64,000 bases of DNA from JAWLDB01 sp041686915 (GCA_041686915.1 JAWLDB010000001.1:1-64000), one strand, 5' to 3'. Shown: positions 26,495 through 34,947, counted from the first letter of the stretch. The notes: generated from the sequence alone by a model not told the origin. Program-made: numbers and translations.

Positions 26495-27821
26495 ACACGT
26501 CCACGTAAAGAAGATTCGCAAACTGCGCAAGCTTCCGATGCCAGGTGAAGTACTGGTGCAGGTAGGCGACAAGGTTACGCCCGAAACTGTCGTAGCCAAG
26601 GTCAATCTAAATCCTGGCATTCCCTGGGTAGTGCCGGTCGCCAGACAGATTGGCGTAGAACCGCATAAGCTAGAGGAGTTTATGATGGTCAAGGCGGGCG
26701 ACGTCGTGCAGCAGAAACAGATTATCGCTCGCGCAGACGAGACAGGCATTTACGGTCGTACGGAATACGAAGCCCCTATTAGTGGTGTTGTGGAGGAAAT
26801 CTCGTGCAAGTCTGGCCGTGTGGTTATTCGCGAGGAATTAGGGCGTGAAGAGCCGCCAATCAGCTTTAATGCGTGTCTTGAGCTGCGTTGTAAGCCTAAA
26901 GAGTTGCCTCAGTATATGCTGAAAAAGGTAGGAGACGAGGTCAAGAAGGGCCAGATCATCGCCAAAAAGGGTCAGGGGCATACTTACAGTACAAACACTG
27001 CCCGCACACCAATTTCTGGAATAATCGCCGAGATTAACGACCAGACCGGCTCTGTTACCGTTGCACGTCCACTTGAAGAGGCTATGATCAAAGGCTATAT
27101 CACCGGTAGCATTGTCGAGGTACTGCCAGAACGTGGCTGTGTAGTCGAGACTCCGGCTGCCATCGTCAATGGGATCTTTGGTGTGGGCGGGGAAACCCAT
27201 GGTGTCCTGAAGGTTGCCGTTCCTTCTCACGACACAGTTCTCGAAGAACACCATATCTCCGAAGACATGGAAGGTAAAATTGTCGTAGGTGGTGCCTTTG
27301 TTACCAACGAGGCACTGTCGAAGGCGCTGCAGGTGGGTGTCAAGGGAGTTATCACCGGTGCAGCCAGCTATCTGAGTCTGACCAAATCCCTAGGATGCAA
27401 GCTAGGTGTAGGCGTAACCGGTCACGAAGATATTGATATGACTGTTATTCTTACCGAGGGTTTTGGGCACCTGAACATGCGTCGGGCAGTCTTCGAGACT
27501 TTCATGGCAGTTGAAGGGTTCCACGTATCGATCAACGGCGCGACTCAAATTCGCGCCGGTGCGATCCGTCCGGAGGTAATCATTCCTCTCCCGGACTGGG
27601 ATCAGGAGCTCGAGAATGAACCGATCCTCGATGAAGAGTTGGTCATCGGGCAGGTAGTGCGTTGTATCAACAAGCCATACTTCGGCGAGATTGGCCAGGT
27701 AATTGAGGTGCCTCGAGAAGCCGTGCTGATTGAAACCGAGTGCTTGGCTCCAGTCGTGAAAGTGCAGTTGAACGATGGGCGCCAGGTTTTCGTGCCTCGC
27801 CAAAACGTAGAAGTACTCTAG
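26457..27821 (+). CDS. Barrel-sandwich/KOW-like partner protein, module 2 (with internal duplication)
   Basis: 454 residues, about 80 longer than its two paralogues. The extra length is a duplicated barrel-sandwich unit. FMMVKAGDVVQQKQIIAR with APISGVVEEI (residues 75-125) recurs 78 residues later as YMLKKVGDEVKKGQIIAK with TPISGIIAEI. The rest matches: VETPAAIVNGIFGVGGE, DMEGKIVVGGAFV, TEGFGHLNM, INGATQIRAG and the KOW-like C-terminus. ATG 26457 follows AAAGGAGG; the upstream open frame runs inside module 2 MutL and is rejected as start. No biotin or lipoyl lysine motif. Confidence 0.83.
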   Translation: MADSLHASLVGNEHVHVKKIRKLRKLPMPGEVLVQVGDKVTPETVVAKVNLNPGIPWVVPVARQIGVEPHKLEEFMMVKAGDVVQQKQIIARADETGIYGRTEYEAPISGVVEEISCKSGRVVIREELGREEPPISFNACLELRCKPKELPQYMLKKVGDEVKKGQIIAKKGQGHTYSTNTARTPISGIIAEINDQTGSVTVARPLEEAMIKGYITGSIVEVLPERGCVVETPAAIVNGIFGVGGETHGVLKVAVPSHDTVLEEHHISEDMEGKIVVGGAFVTNEALSKALQVGVKGVITGAASYLSLTKSLGCKLGVGVTGHEDIDMTVILTEGFGHLNMRRAVFETFMAVEGFHVSINGATQIRAGAIRPEVIIPLPDWDQELENEPILDEELVIGQVVRCINKPYFGEIGQVIEVPREAVLIETECLAPVVKVQLNDGRQVFVPRQNVEVL

Positions 27822-27890
27822 CGGTCAACCGGATAACCTTTCAGGGCACAGGGAAAGCTACTGGCATAATAAGCCAGGAGGTGTCCCGCC

Positions 27891-28214
27891 TTGGTGCAGT
27901 GGCAGCCCGTACACGAGACAACACCGGAGCTAGCTGATGAGCTAATCGAAAAGATGGCGAGATTCGTTCAGCGTTATGGGGCAGAGGTGCCAGCTGTTTT
28001 CTTTCTAGAGTTGAGCAAACCTGTCTCCTTTGTCGCCGGGTCCGCGGTGCACATGGCGACCCCGTTCTTAGGCACCTTTTTTGCATCCGATGATACTTTT
28101 ACCGACTTCGCCAATGTAATGTCCGACCGCAGGCTCCTGGAGAAATTCATCTGCCGGATAGAGGAGCTGGCCAAGGAAAGCGACAATCAGAAGAGAAGCG
28201 ACCGCCATCAATGA
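27891..28214 (+). CDS. Small hydrophobic protein, paralogue of the one at 20367
   Basis: 107 residues, start TTG 27891 after AGGAGGTG. The central hydrophobic part (about 33-68, PAVFFLELSKPVSFVAGSA) and the following MSDRRLLEKFICRIEELAKE helix align with the protein at 20367. It is the last gene of module 2, about 70 bp after the partner gene, and its stop codon lies inside the terminator stem. Unknown family; repeated association with the modules suggests a shared role, perhaps at the membrane. Confidence 0.75.
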   Translation: MVQWQPVHETTPELADELIEKMARFVQRYGAEVPAVFFLELSKPVSFVAGSAVHMATPFLGTFFASDDTFTDFANVMSDRRLLEKFICRIEELAKESDNQKRSDRHQ

Positions 28215-28230
28215 TGGCGGTCTTGCTTTT
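28200..28230 (+). terminator. Terminator after module 2
   Basis: Perfect 10-bp stem GACCGCCATC (28200-28209) with GATGGCGGTC (28213-28222), loop AAT, then TTGCTTTT. The stop codon of the small gene sits in the loop and stem. Confidence 0.88.
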
Positions 28231-28333
28231 GCCCCTACAAGCAGGGAAACGATTAGCTCTTGCTAAATACATATAGATACAAGTAAGCGTTTAACTTTAT
28301 CCGTGCGGGACATGTATATCGGAGGTGTGCAGC

Positions 28334-30157
28334 ATGCGACGATTTCTAGCCGTGGACTGCGGCAGTACGACTACCAAGGCCACGCTATTTGCTGAGCAGG
28401 CAGATGGCGCCTTTCTTCCGGTTGCCCGCTCGGAGGTGCCTACCACCGTTGAAGCGCCTGTAGAAGATGTGACTATCGGGGTGCGTTCCGCGCTGGCTGA
28501 CTTGGAGCGCCAGTTGGGGGTTAAGTTATTGTCTCCCGAAGGGGTCTATACAGTGAGGGTGAATGATGTAGGCGTAGATGGTTTCTATGCTACGAGTAGT
28601 GCCGGAGGCGGCCTGCAGATGATCGTTGCTGGTGTCATGAAGAACCTGACAGCAGAAAGTGCTGAGCGAGCTGCACTAGGTGCGGGCGCGGTTGTAGTCG
28701 ATGTAATCGCAATAGATGACGGGCGCATGCCGCACGAGCGTCTGGAGCGCATTTATGAACTAAGGCCTGATATGGTGCTCATTTCGGGTGGCGTTGATGG
28801 AGGAAATATTGCGCATGTTGTGCAACTGGGTGAGCTGTTTTTTACGGCTGGTATCAAGCCGCGTTTTGCTCCAAACACGCGCCTGCCGGTAATCTTTGCT
28901 GGCAACAAGGATGCACGCAAATTCATCACGGATATCCTCGGACCAAAAGTCGACTTACGGATTGTCGACAACCTGCGCCCGATGATGGAGGCCGAGAACA
29001 ATGCGCCAGCCAGAGCCGAAATTCAGAACACATTTATGAACCATGTGATGCTGCATGCGCCCCAGTACCGTCGGCTGACGGAGTGGGTAAGCAAACCGAT
29101 TGTTCCGACACCCACTGCTGTAGGAACTGCCCTGCAGCAGCTTGCGCGTGAACGTGACGCGAACATCCTCGCCTGCGATATCGGAGGGGCAACAACAGAC
29201 GTTTTCACCGTAATTGATGGGGACTTCCAACGCACCGTTAGCGCCAACCTGGGGATGAGTTATAGTATCAACAATGTCTTGGCCCAAGCTGGCCTGACTG
29301 CAGCTTTAAACCTGATACCGTTCCCCGTGGACGAGGATGAACTGCAGGACCTCCTGTCCAACAAGATGACCCGCCCTACGTCTATACCAGAAACCCCAAG
29401 TGACTTGCTGATCGAGCAGGTGATGGTCCGGCTTGCCCTGCGCTTGTCCCTGCGCAACCATCACGAGTTGGTCACAGAGCTGAAAGGAGTAGCCAAGCGG
29501 CGATACATAGGGGATATTTTTGACCAGACTCCAAGCGGGCAGACCAAACTTAACATGCTCGGCATAGACATCATCATTGGTAGCGGTAGCGCTCTGTCCA
29601 TGGCCCCCCGCCGTGAACAGGCTGCCTTGATGCTGTTGGACGGTTTTGAGCCACAAGGGGTAACGGATCTTTACGTAGACAGTCAATTCTTGTTGCCTCA
29701 TATTGGAGCAATTGCCGGAGGGGAACCGGCCGTTGCGTGGAATATCCTGAGTAATTCTGGAAGCATCATCCATCTAGGCACTGCTGTTGTGCCAGCAGGT
29801 CCTGCAGTAGCCAAGTTTACCCCCTTAGCTCGAGTGGATATCACCGGGGATGCGTTTCACCGCACTTGCTACATTCGTTCGGGGGAACTGACCGTGGTTA
29901 AGCTGCCCGAGTGCGGGACTTACAACCTGACAGCCACGCCCTCTTCAGGCTATAATCTGGGACCAGGAGCAAACCGCCCGCTGCAGCGCGAAGTGCAGGG
30001 AAGCCTGTTGGGGGTTATTCTAGACGGTAGGGGCCGGCCCCTACAACAACCCAACAGGCCGATTGAAAGGTATCAGCATCTCTTGGAAGCCTATAAGAGC
30101 ATAGGGGCCTACTCTGACGCAGTAATTGAAGACTTCTCCCGTAGGGGAGGTGTATAA
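28334..30157 (+). CDS. MutL-like ASKHA-fold ATPase, module 3
   Basis: 607 residues, the shortest copy. Phosphate loops VDCGSTTTKATLF (near residue 7) and CDIGGATTDVFT (near 281) are intact. The third loop reads GSGSALSMAPRR where the other copies have GSGGVLSHAPRR. NHVMLHAPQY replaces EHVMAQAPGY, and the C-terminal FDVGAGRG is changed to YNLGPGANR. These are the most diverged positions of the three, so it may have a different partner or activity. ATG 28334 with GGAGGTG upstream; the partner starts one base after the stop. Confidence 0.84.
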   Translation: MRRFLAVDCGSTTTKATLFAEQADGAFLPVARSEVPTTVEAPVEDVTIGVRSALADLERQLGVKLLSPEGVYTVRVNDVGVDGFYATSSAGGGLQMIVAGVMKNLTAESAERAALGAGAVVVDVIAIDDGRMPHERLERIYELRPDMVLISGGVDGGNIAHVVQLGELFFTAGIKPRFAPNTRLPVIFAGNKDARKFITDILGPKVDLRIVDNLRPMMEAENNAPARAEIQNTFMNHVMLHAPQYRRLTEWVSKPIVPTPTAVGTALQQLARERDANILACDIGGATTDVFTVIDGDFQRTVSANLGMSYSINNVLAQAGLTAALNLIPFPVDEDELQDLLSNKMTRPTSIPETPSDLLIEQVMVRLALRLSLRNHHELVTELKGVAKRRYIGDIFDQTPSGQTKLNMLGIDIIIGSGSALSMAPRREQAALMLLDGFEPQGVTDLYVDSQFLLPHIGAIAGGEPAVAWNILSNSGSIIHLGTAVVPAGPAVAKFTPLARVDITGDAFHRTCYIRSGELTVVKLPECGTYNLTATPSSGYNLGPGANRPLQREVQGSLLGVILDGRGRPLQQPNRPIERYQHLLEAYKSIGAYSDAVIEDFSRRGGV

Positions 30158-30158
30158 G

Positions 30159-31262
30159 ATGGCTGATTTCTTCCGACCAGGCCTGATAATCAGTTCATCC
30201 ACGCTGATACACAAACTAAGGCGTGTCCCGGCTACCGGACAAGTGCTTGTTCAGGAGGGTGACGAGCTGCAGCCGGATGATATCGTGGGCTATCTCAACC
30301 CGCAAGGATACGTTTTTTCCGTAAGAATGTCAGCAGAACTAAGCATTTCTCCCTTCGATGTGCCTGACGCCATGCTTAAGTCTGTAGGCGATACCGTGCA
30401 ACGTGGAGAAGTTATTGCCTGCCACAGGAGTATGTACACTATTCATGATTACGTTTCACCGGAAGACGGTGTCATCGAGCATATTTCACCCTACACCGGT
30501 CGAGTTAGCATCCGCGCTCATCCCTTGGCCGTGCGCGCTATCATTCCTGGCATTGTGGAGCGCATAGTGCCCGGTGAGGGAGTGATTATCGCCGCCCGCG
30601 GGGCCTTGGTGCAAGGTATCTTTGGCATTGGAGGCTATCAGCGCGGTCCTTTGCGTATCATAACCAATTCGGAGGAGCAGCCGATAACCCCTGACTTGAT
30701 AAAACCTGAGCACGAGGGGTGTATAATTGCCGGCGGCAGCCAGATTGGCCTGGAAGCACTGGAGCGCGCTAATCGGCTCGGTGTAAAGGGCGTGATCGCA
30801 GGCAGCATGCACAAGTCAGATTTGGACAGATACCTCGGGTACTCGCTAGGTATTGCTGTAACCGGCCTAGAGAAAACCCTAACCATCATGCTTAGCGAGG
30901 GTTTTGGTGTGCTGCCAATGCAACCGTATACCTATGCCCTGCTGTCCAACCTGGACGGAATGACTGCCATTGCCAATGGCGCAACTCAGATACGGGCAGG
31001 AGTGGTGCGTCCGGAGCTGATCATTCCACACCACGGGGGAAACCCGGATGTTCAGTCCATCCAGCCACGCAACGACCTGTACGTTGGCAAGCGAGTCAGG
31101 TTGATTCGCGTTCCCAGGTTCGGACAAACAGCCATAGTGCTGGATGACACCCCCTTCCTGCATAAGCTGCCAACTGAGTCGGAAGTGCTATGTGTGCGTG
31201 TGCGTACGACAGACGGGCGTGAGATTGTTGTTCCGGTTGCTAATCTGGAAGCCATAGATTAG
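30159..31262 (+). CDS. Barrel-sandwich/KOW-like partner protein, module 3
   Basis: 367 residues, collinear with the module 1 partner: barrel-sandwich units (GQVLVQEGDELQPDDIVG; AMLKSVGDTVQRGEVIA; SPEDGVIEHISPYTGRV), VQGIFGIGGY, the CIIAGGSQIGLEALERA segment, LSEGFGVLPM, NGATQIRAG and the KOW-like end. Start ATG 30159 after GGGGAGG. The histidine kinase gene follows after 10 bp, so the kinase and regulator probably share its mRNA. Function unknown. Confidence 0.82.
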   Translation: MADFFRPGLIISSSTLIHKLRRVPATGQVLVQEGDELQPDDIVGYLNPQGYVFSVRMSAELSISPFDVPDAMLKSVGDTVQRGEVIACHRSMYTIHDYVSPEDGVIEHISPYTGRVSIRAHPLAVRAIIPGIVERIVPGEGVIIAARGALVQGIFGIGGYQRGPLRIITNSEEQPITPDLIKPEHEGCIIAGGSQIGLEALERANRLGVKGVIAGSMHKSDLDRYLGYSLGIAVTGLEKTLTIMLSEGFGVLPMQPYTYALLSNLDGMTAIANGATQIRAGVVRPELIIPHHGGNPDVQSIQPRNDLYVGKRVRLIRVPRFGQTAIVLDDTPFLHKLPTESEVLCVRVRTTDGREIVVPVANLEAID

Positions 31263-31272
31263 GGGTGAGATT

Positions 31273-32250
31273 ATGGAGATGGATTGGCAAGCTATCCTCT
31301 CAGAAGGGTTTGGTGACTACATCCAAACGATTGCTGATGCGCTGGGACAACAACTGTTCCTGTTGCGACACGTTGAGGGACCGGTTCTTTGGCCACCGGA
31401 GGAACGCGTGGAGGCGGAGAGCTTTGCATGGGTCAACCCCCTGATGATTGATGACACTGTGGCTGCCTACATCGCTGGCGAGAAAGGTTTGCCGGCAGTC
31501 TGGAACTGGGTGCGACTCTGCCTAAGTGAGCGCATTCAGGGCATACAGCTGCACCGACAGCTGAACCAGGCCCACGTGAGATTGATCGAAGAGATTAAGG
31601 TGCACGCGGAGCTGGAAGAAGCCCTCAAGTTCATGGAACTGAAGGCGCTGCAGTCCCAAGTTAACCCGCATTTCCTGTTTAATACCTTAACTACGATAGC
31701 AGGTCTAGCAGTTTTCGAAGGGGCAGAGCAGACGAACCGCCTGGTGCAGGCACTCTCCCGCCTGCTGCGCTATTCTCTGCGGAAGATCGGTCAAACGGTC
31801 ACTCTACAGGAGGAAATGGAGCACGTGGGCGACTATTTGTCTATTCAAAAGGCCCGGTTCGGGGATCGGATCAAAGTGAGCGTCGAACTGGCCGAAGAGA
31901 CTGCCCAAGCTCATATACCCGTGCTAACTCTGCAGCCTTTGGTGGAGAATGCGATAATTCATGGTTTGGAATCACAGGAAGACGGGTGCCTGCAGTTGCT
32001 TGGCTGGGTGGAAGGCGAGCGGGTAATAATTCAGATTGTGGATGATGGGGTTGGCATCGAACCTGAACGACTGGCGGATATACAAGAGCTGCGTGCCAAT
32101 ATGTCTGGGCGCAGTCACACTACAGGACTCGGGTTTAGCAACGTTCACAAGCGTCTGCAGCACTTCTTTGGCAGCAGTTATGGCCTGAGGTTGGAGAGTA
32201 CTGCGGGTGCAGGAACGAAAGTGATTGTGACCATACCGCTGGTAAAATAG
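31273..32250 (+). CDS. Soluble sensor histidine kinase, LytS/YesM class
   Basis: 325 residues without any membrane helix. Residues 1-115 form an uncharacterised, perhaps ligand-binding, input part followed by a coiled-coil-like helix (about 95-128). The His_kinase domain has the phospho-acceptor His133 in QVNPHFLFNTL, and the ATPase part has LQPLVENAIIHGLE, VDDGVGI and GLGFSNVHKRL. It sits 10 bp after module 3 and 24 bp before the response regulator. Since it is cytosolic, the signal is probably a metabolite or a MutL-module state (inference). Confidence 0.92.
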   Translation: MEMDWQAILSEGFGDYIQTIADALGQQLFLLRHVEGPVLWPPEERVEAESFAWVNPLMIDDTVAAYIAGEKGLPAVWNWVRLCLSERIQGIQLHRQLNQAHVRLIEEIKVHAELEEALKFMELKALQSQVNPHFLFNTLTTIAGLAVFEGAEQTNRLVQALSRLLRYSLRKIGQTVTLQEEMEHVGDYLSIQKARFGDRIKVSVELAEETAQAHIPVLTLQPLVENAIIHGLESQEDGCLQLLGWVEGERVIIQIVDDGVGIEPERLADIQELRANMSGRSHTTGLGFSNVHKRLQHFFGSSYGLRLESTAGAGTKVIVTIPLVK

Positions 32251-32274
32251 GTAGAGCTTTTGGGGGTCTGGAAA

Positions 32275-33918
32275 ATGAAGGTGCGCATCCTACTCTGTGA
32301 TGATGAAGCGATCCAACGGTCAGCCTTGAAGTACTCGGTAACCAGGTTGGCAGACTTGCCATTGAGCATAGAAGAAGTGCAAGAGGCGGTTCATGGCAAA
32401 CAAGCTTTGGAGTTAATGCAGAGCTTCAGACCGGATATAGTCTTCTTGGACCTGCGCATGCCAGTTATGGGTGGCCTGGAGGCGGCTAAGCTGATAACAG
32501 AGCAATACCCTGAGGTGCAGATAGTCATTCTGACAGCCTATGATGAATTCAACTTCGCGCAAGAAGCAATTAAAGTCGGCGTGAGGGACTATCTGCTCAA
32601 GCCAGCCAGCGAAGCTGACTTACAGAGAGTACTCAAGAAGCTGATGTGTCAGGTCATTGATCGCCAAGAAAAGGCGCGCATGTTGGAGAGCCTGAAAAAG
32701 CGTTTAGCTGAGGCTCGCCCGTACATTCAGTTGGAGTACATCAGCGATTTATTGAACGGTACTTGGGTTGACGAGGCCGCTATCGACCAAAGACGTGATT
32801 TTCTAGGGCTTGAGATGCACCCGGAGTTGGTCATGCTACTCGAGCTGGACGAACCCGGGCAGTTTGGTAAGGGGCAGTCCGAGACTGAGCGCCAGTTGCT
32901 GAAAGAGCAGATCCGCCTGATTATTAAGCAGGAAACACGCAGCTTCCCGGCGCTAATCTCTCGCCTGGGAGGAGAGAGGCTAGCCATCCTGTTGAACTCA
33001 CCAGATTCATCCATGACCGATCGCGAACGATTGGTATGGGTCATCAGTGTGGCTGAACGAATTAGGATCCGGATCAACCAGGAGACAGGGCAGTCAGTCT
33101 CTATAGGACTTGGGCGCAGCTATGGTGAACCTCGTGGGCTGCATCAGTCCCATCAGGATGCACAGAAGGCACTGCGTTTCAAGTTCGTTCTGGGCTGTAA
33201 CCATACAATTCATATTGATGATATTGATATCAGTCAGGTGAGATCGGCAGAATACCCATATGATCTGGAGAGTAAGGTCTCCGAGAGTCTTCGGCTTGGG
33301 GATGAACAGTCTGCCAGGGATGCTCTAAAGGCACTGGTCAATGCTCTCTGCCTGCAGGGGTGGGAGCATCCGGAAACGGTGCGTTGGCGTGTGCTGGAGT
33401 TGTTCGTCATCTTGGCGAGATCTGCTGCCGAAGGCGGAGCAGACCCCGATCAGCTTTCTGAATGCAACCTGCAATATCTTGAAAGCCTGCAATCTGTTGG
33501 TACGCTCAGCGAAATGCACGGTGCAATCCTGCAGGCAGGAGATAGATTGCTGGAGTTGGTGCTCAATGTACGGAACATGCGGCATCAACGCTTGATCATG
33601 CGAGCCACCCAGTATATGCAGGAACATTTCAATCAGGCGCTGTCGCTCGAGGATCTGGCTCGGGTGGTTTACCTAAGTCCTTTCTATTTCAGCCATATTT
33701 TCAAAGAAGAGATGGGCATGACCTTCATCGAATATCTGACCAGCTTACGAATCAACGAGGCTAAGCGCTTATTGCGTGATACACTGCTAGCTGTTGGCAC
33801 TATTGCTGAGCAGGTAGGTTACAACGACGTCAATTACTTCTCTCGGGTGTTTAAGAAAGTGGTAGGCATGACGCCCAGTCAGTTTCGTGACAAGAACGCG
33901 CGCCTAAATGAGGTCTAA
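32275..33918 (+). CDS. Response regulator, YesN type (receiver plus AraC DNA-binding domain)
   Basis: 547 residues. The receiver domain (1-120) has the acidic pair DD9-10, phospho-Asp59 in VFLDLRMP, and LKPAS with the conserved Lys. A long middle region (about 130-430) of helical, YesN-like character follows. The C-terminal AraC helix-turn-helix pair (about 440-545) shows SLEDLARVVYLSPFYFSHIF and VGYNDVNYFSRVFKK. ATG 32275 follows GGGGGT. It probably acts with the kinase upstream to control one or more MutL-module promoters; targets are not shown by sequence. Confidence 0.93.
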   Translation: MKVRILLCDDEAIQRSALKYSVTRLADLPLSIEEVQEAVHGKQALELMQSFRPDIVFLDLRMPVMGGLEAAKLITEQYPEVQIVILTAYDEFNFAQEAIKVGVRDYLLKPASEADLQRVLKKLMCQVIDRQEKARMLESLKKRLAEARPYIQLEYISDLLNGTWVDEAAIDQRRDFLGLEMHPELVMLLELDEPGQFGKGQSETERQLLKEQIRLIIKQETRSFPALISRLGGERLAILLNSPDSSMTDRERLVWVISVAERIRIRINQETGQSVSIGLGRSYGEPRGLHQSHQDAQKALRFKFVLGCNHTIHIDDIDISQVRSAEYPYDLESKVSESLRLGDEQSARDALKALVNALCLQGWEHPETVRWRVLELFVILARSAAEGGADPDQLSECNLQYLESLQSVGTLSEMHGAILQAGDRLLELVLNVRNMRHQRLIMRATQYMQEHFNQALSLEDLARVVYLSPFYFSHIFKEEMGMTFIEYLTSLRINEAKRLLRDTLLAVGTIAEQVGYNDVNYFSRVFKKVVGMTPSQFRDKNARLNEV

Positions 33919-33959
33919 CTTGCTAGCACTCTGCTCTGCAGTTAAATGAGGTGACATCA

Positions 33960-34859
33960 TTGCAAGACTCTACCAAGCCTTGGATAGCAGATCTAACTCT
34001 ACTCTTGGTTACCGCGATTTGGGGCTCCACTTTCGTGATTGTGAAAGAGGCGGTTACAGGCTTCCCGCCTTTTTCCTTTTTGAGCCTGCGTTTTGCTGTT
34101 GCTGCTTTGTCTTTACTGATCTTCAGTGGCCGTCGGGATTGGCTGAGAAAGGATGTATGGCGTGCGGGTGGGCTGGCAGGCATCTTCCTGGCAGGCGGCT
34201 ACATTTTGCAGACCTTGGGCCTTATGTCTACATCACCTGCTAAGGCGGGGTTTATCACGGGTCTTAGTGTGGTCATGGTTCCCATGTTTCTTGGGGTAGC
34301 CGCGCGTCGTTTGCCCCCTCTGCCTGTCCTGGCGGGCGCAGCAATAGCAACCCTTGGCTTAGCAGCCCTATCACTCGGGCCTGGCTTTAGCCTTAGTTCT
34401 GGTGATACACTCGTGTTGCTCTGTGCGTTTTGCTTTGCCTTGCAGATTATCACGGTTGGACGACACGCTTCTTTTGTCCCAACCACTGCCTTGACCGGTG
34501 TGCAACTAGCGGTAGTGGCGGCGCTCTGTGCGGTCTTTGCCTTGTTTGAGCAGCGTCCGCCAGCCATGCCGGCTGCAACCCTGAATGGCCTATTGCTTAC
34601 GGCAATTCCTGCTACTTCCTTTGCATTTCTGCTGCAGAGCAAGGCGCAGCGCTATACCTCATCCAGTCATACCGCTCTGATTTTCTCAGCGGAACCTGTG
34701 TTTGCCGCCTTGTTCGCTTACATCTTGGTTGGCGAACGTTTGGGAGTGCGCGGTATTTGGGGCTCCGTGCTCATTTTGGCTGGCATTCTTCTAGCCGAAA
34801 TGGTGCCTTTGTTGCTGAGCGCTCGAGCTCAGCAGAAGCACCCGTCATCGGGAAGATAA
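33960..34859 (+). CDS. EamA/DMT-family transporter
   Basis: About 299 residues and ten predicted membrane helices in two EamA repeats (ITAIWGSTFVIVKEA at the start of the first; SAEPVFAALFAYILVGE near the end of the second). DMT exporters move amino acids, nucleobases or other metabolites; the substrate is unknown. Start TTG 33960, five bases after GAGGTGA. It ends shortly before a large perfect hairpin and converges on the riboflavin transporter gene. Confidence 0.9.
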   Translation: MQDSTKPWIADLTLLLVTAIWGSTFVIVKEAVTGFPPFSFLSLRFAVAALSLLIFSGRRDWLRKDVWRAGGLAGIFLAGGYILQTLGLMSTSPAKAGFITGLSVVMVPMFLGVAARRLPPLPVLAGAAIATLGLAALSLGPGFSLSSGDTLVLLCAFCFALQIITVGRHASFVPTTALTGVQLAVVAALCAVFALFEQRPPAMPAATLNGLLLTAIPATSFAFLLQSKAQRYTSSSHTALIFSAEPVFAALFAYILVGERLGVRGIWGSVLILAGILLAEMVPLLLSARAQQKHPSSGR

Positions 34860-34869
34860 GCAACTGGCT

Positions 34870-34903
34870 GAGACGAAGGGACTGTGAACTGTCCCTTCGT
34901 CTC
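34870..34903. repeat. Large perfect hairpin between convergent genes
   Basis: A 13-bp perfect stem, GAGACGAAGGGAC (34870-34882) with GTCCCTTCGTCTC (34891-34903), and 8-nt loop. No T run follows on the + strand, so it may be a weak bidirectional terminator or a dispersed palindromic repeat. Confidence 0.6.
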
Positions 34904-34935
34904 AAAAAAGAGCGGATGCATTGGCATCCGCTCTT
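34904..34935 (-). terminator. Terminator of the riboflavin transporter gene
   Basis: On the minus strand a 12-bp perfect stem (34935-34924 with 34919-34908, AAGAGCGGATGC type) with 4-nt loop is followed by a run of six U. Confidence 0.93.
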
Positions 34936-34947
34936 GAACATCGTGAG

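Noticed and set aside
21291..30157. DNA mismatch repair MutL
   Set aside because: The name overlaps only. These proteins have ASKHA phosphate loops (CGSTTTKA, IGGATTD) and none of the GHKL ATPase motifs of mismatch repair MutL.
23162..31262. Biotin- or lipoyl-carrier function for the barrel-sandwich partners
   Set aside because: The fold signature is present but the MKM or DKA lysine turn is absent in all three; the turns read SPIDG, APISG/TPISG and SPEDG.
34870..34903. Canonical terminator for the DMT transporter
   Set aside because: The stem is perfect but is followed by A residues on the + strand, so it is listed as a hairpin repeat.
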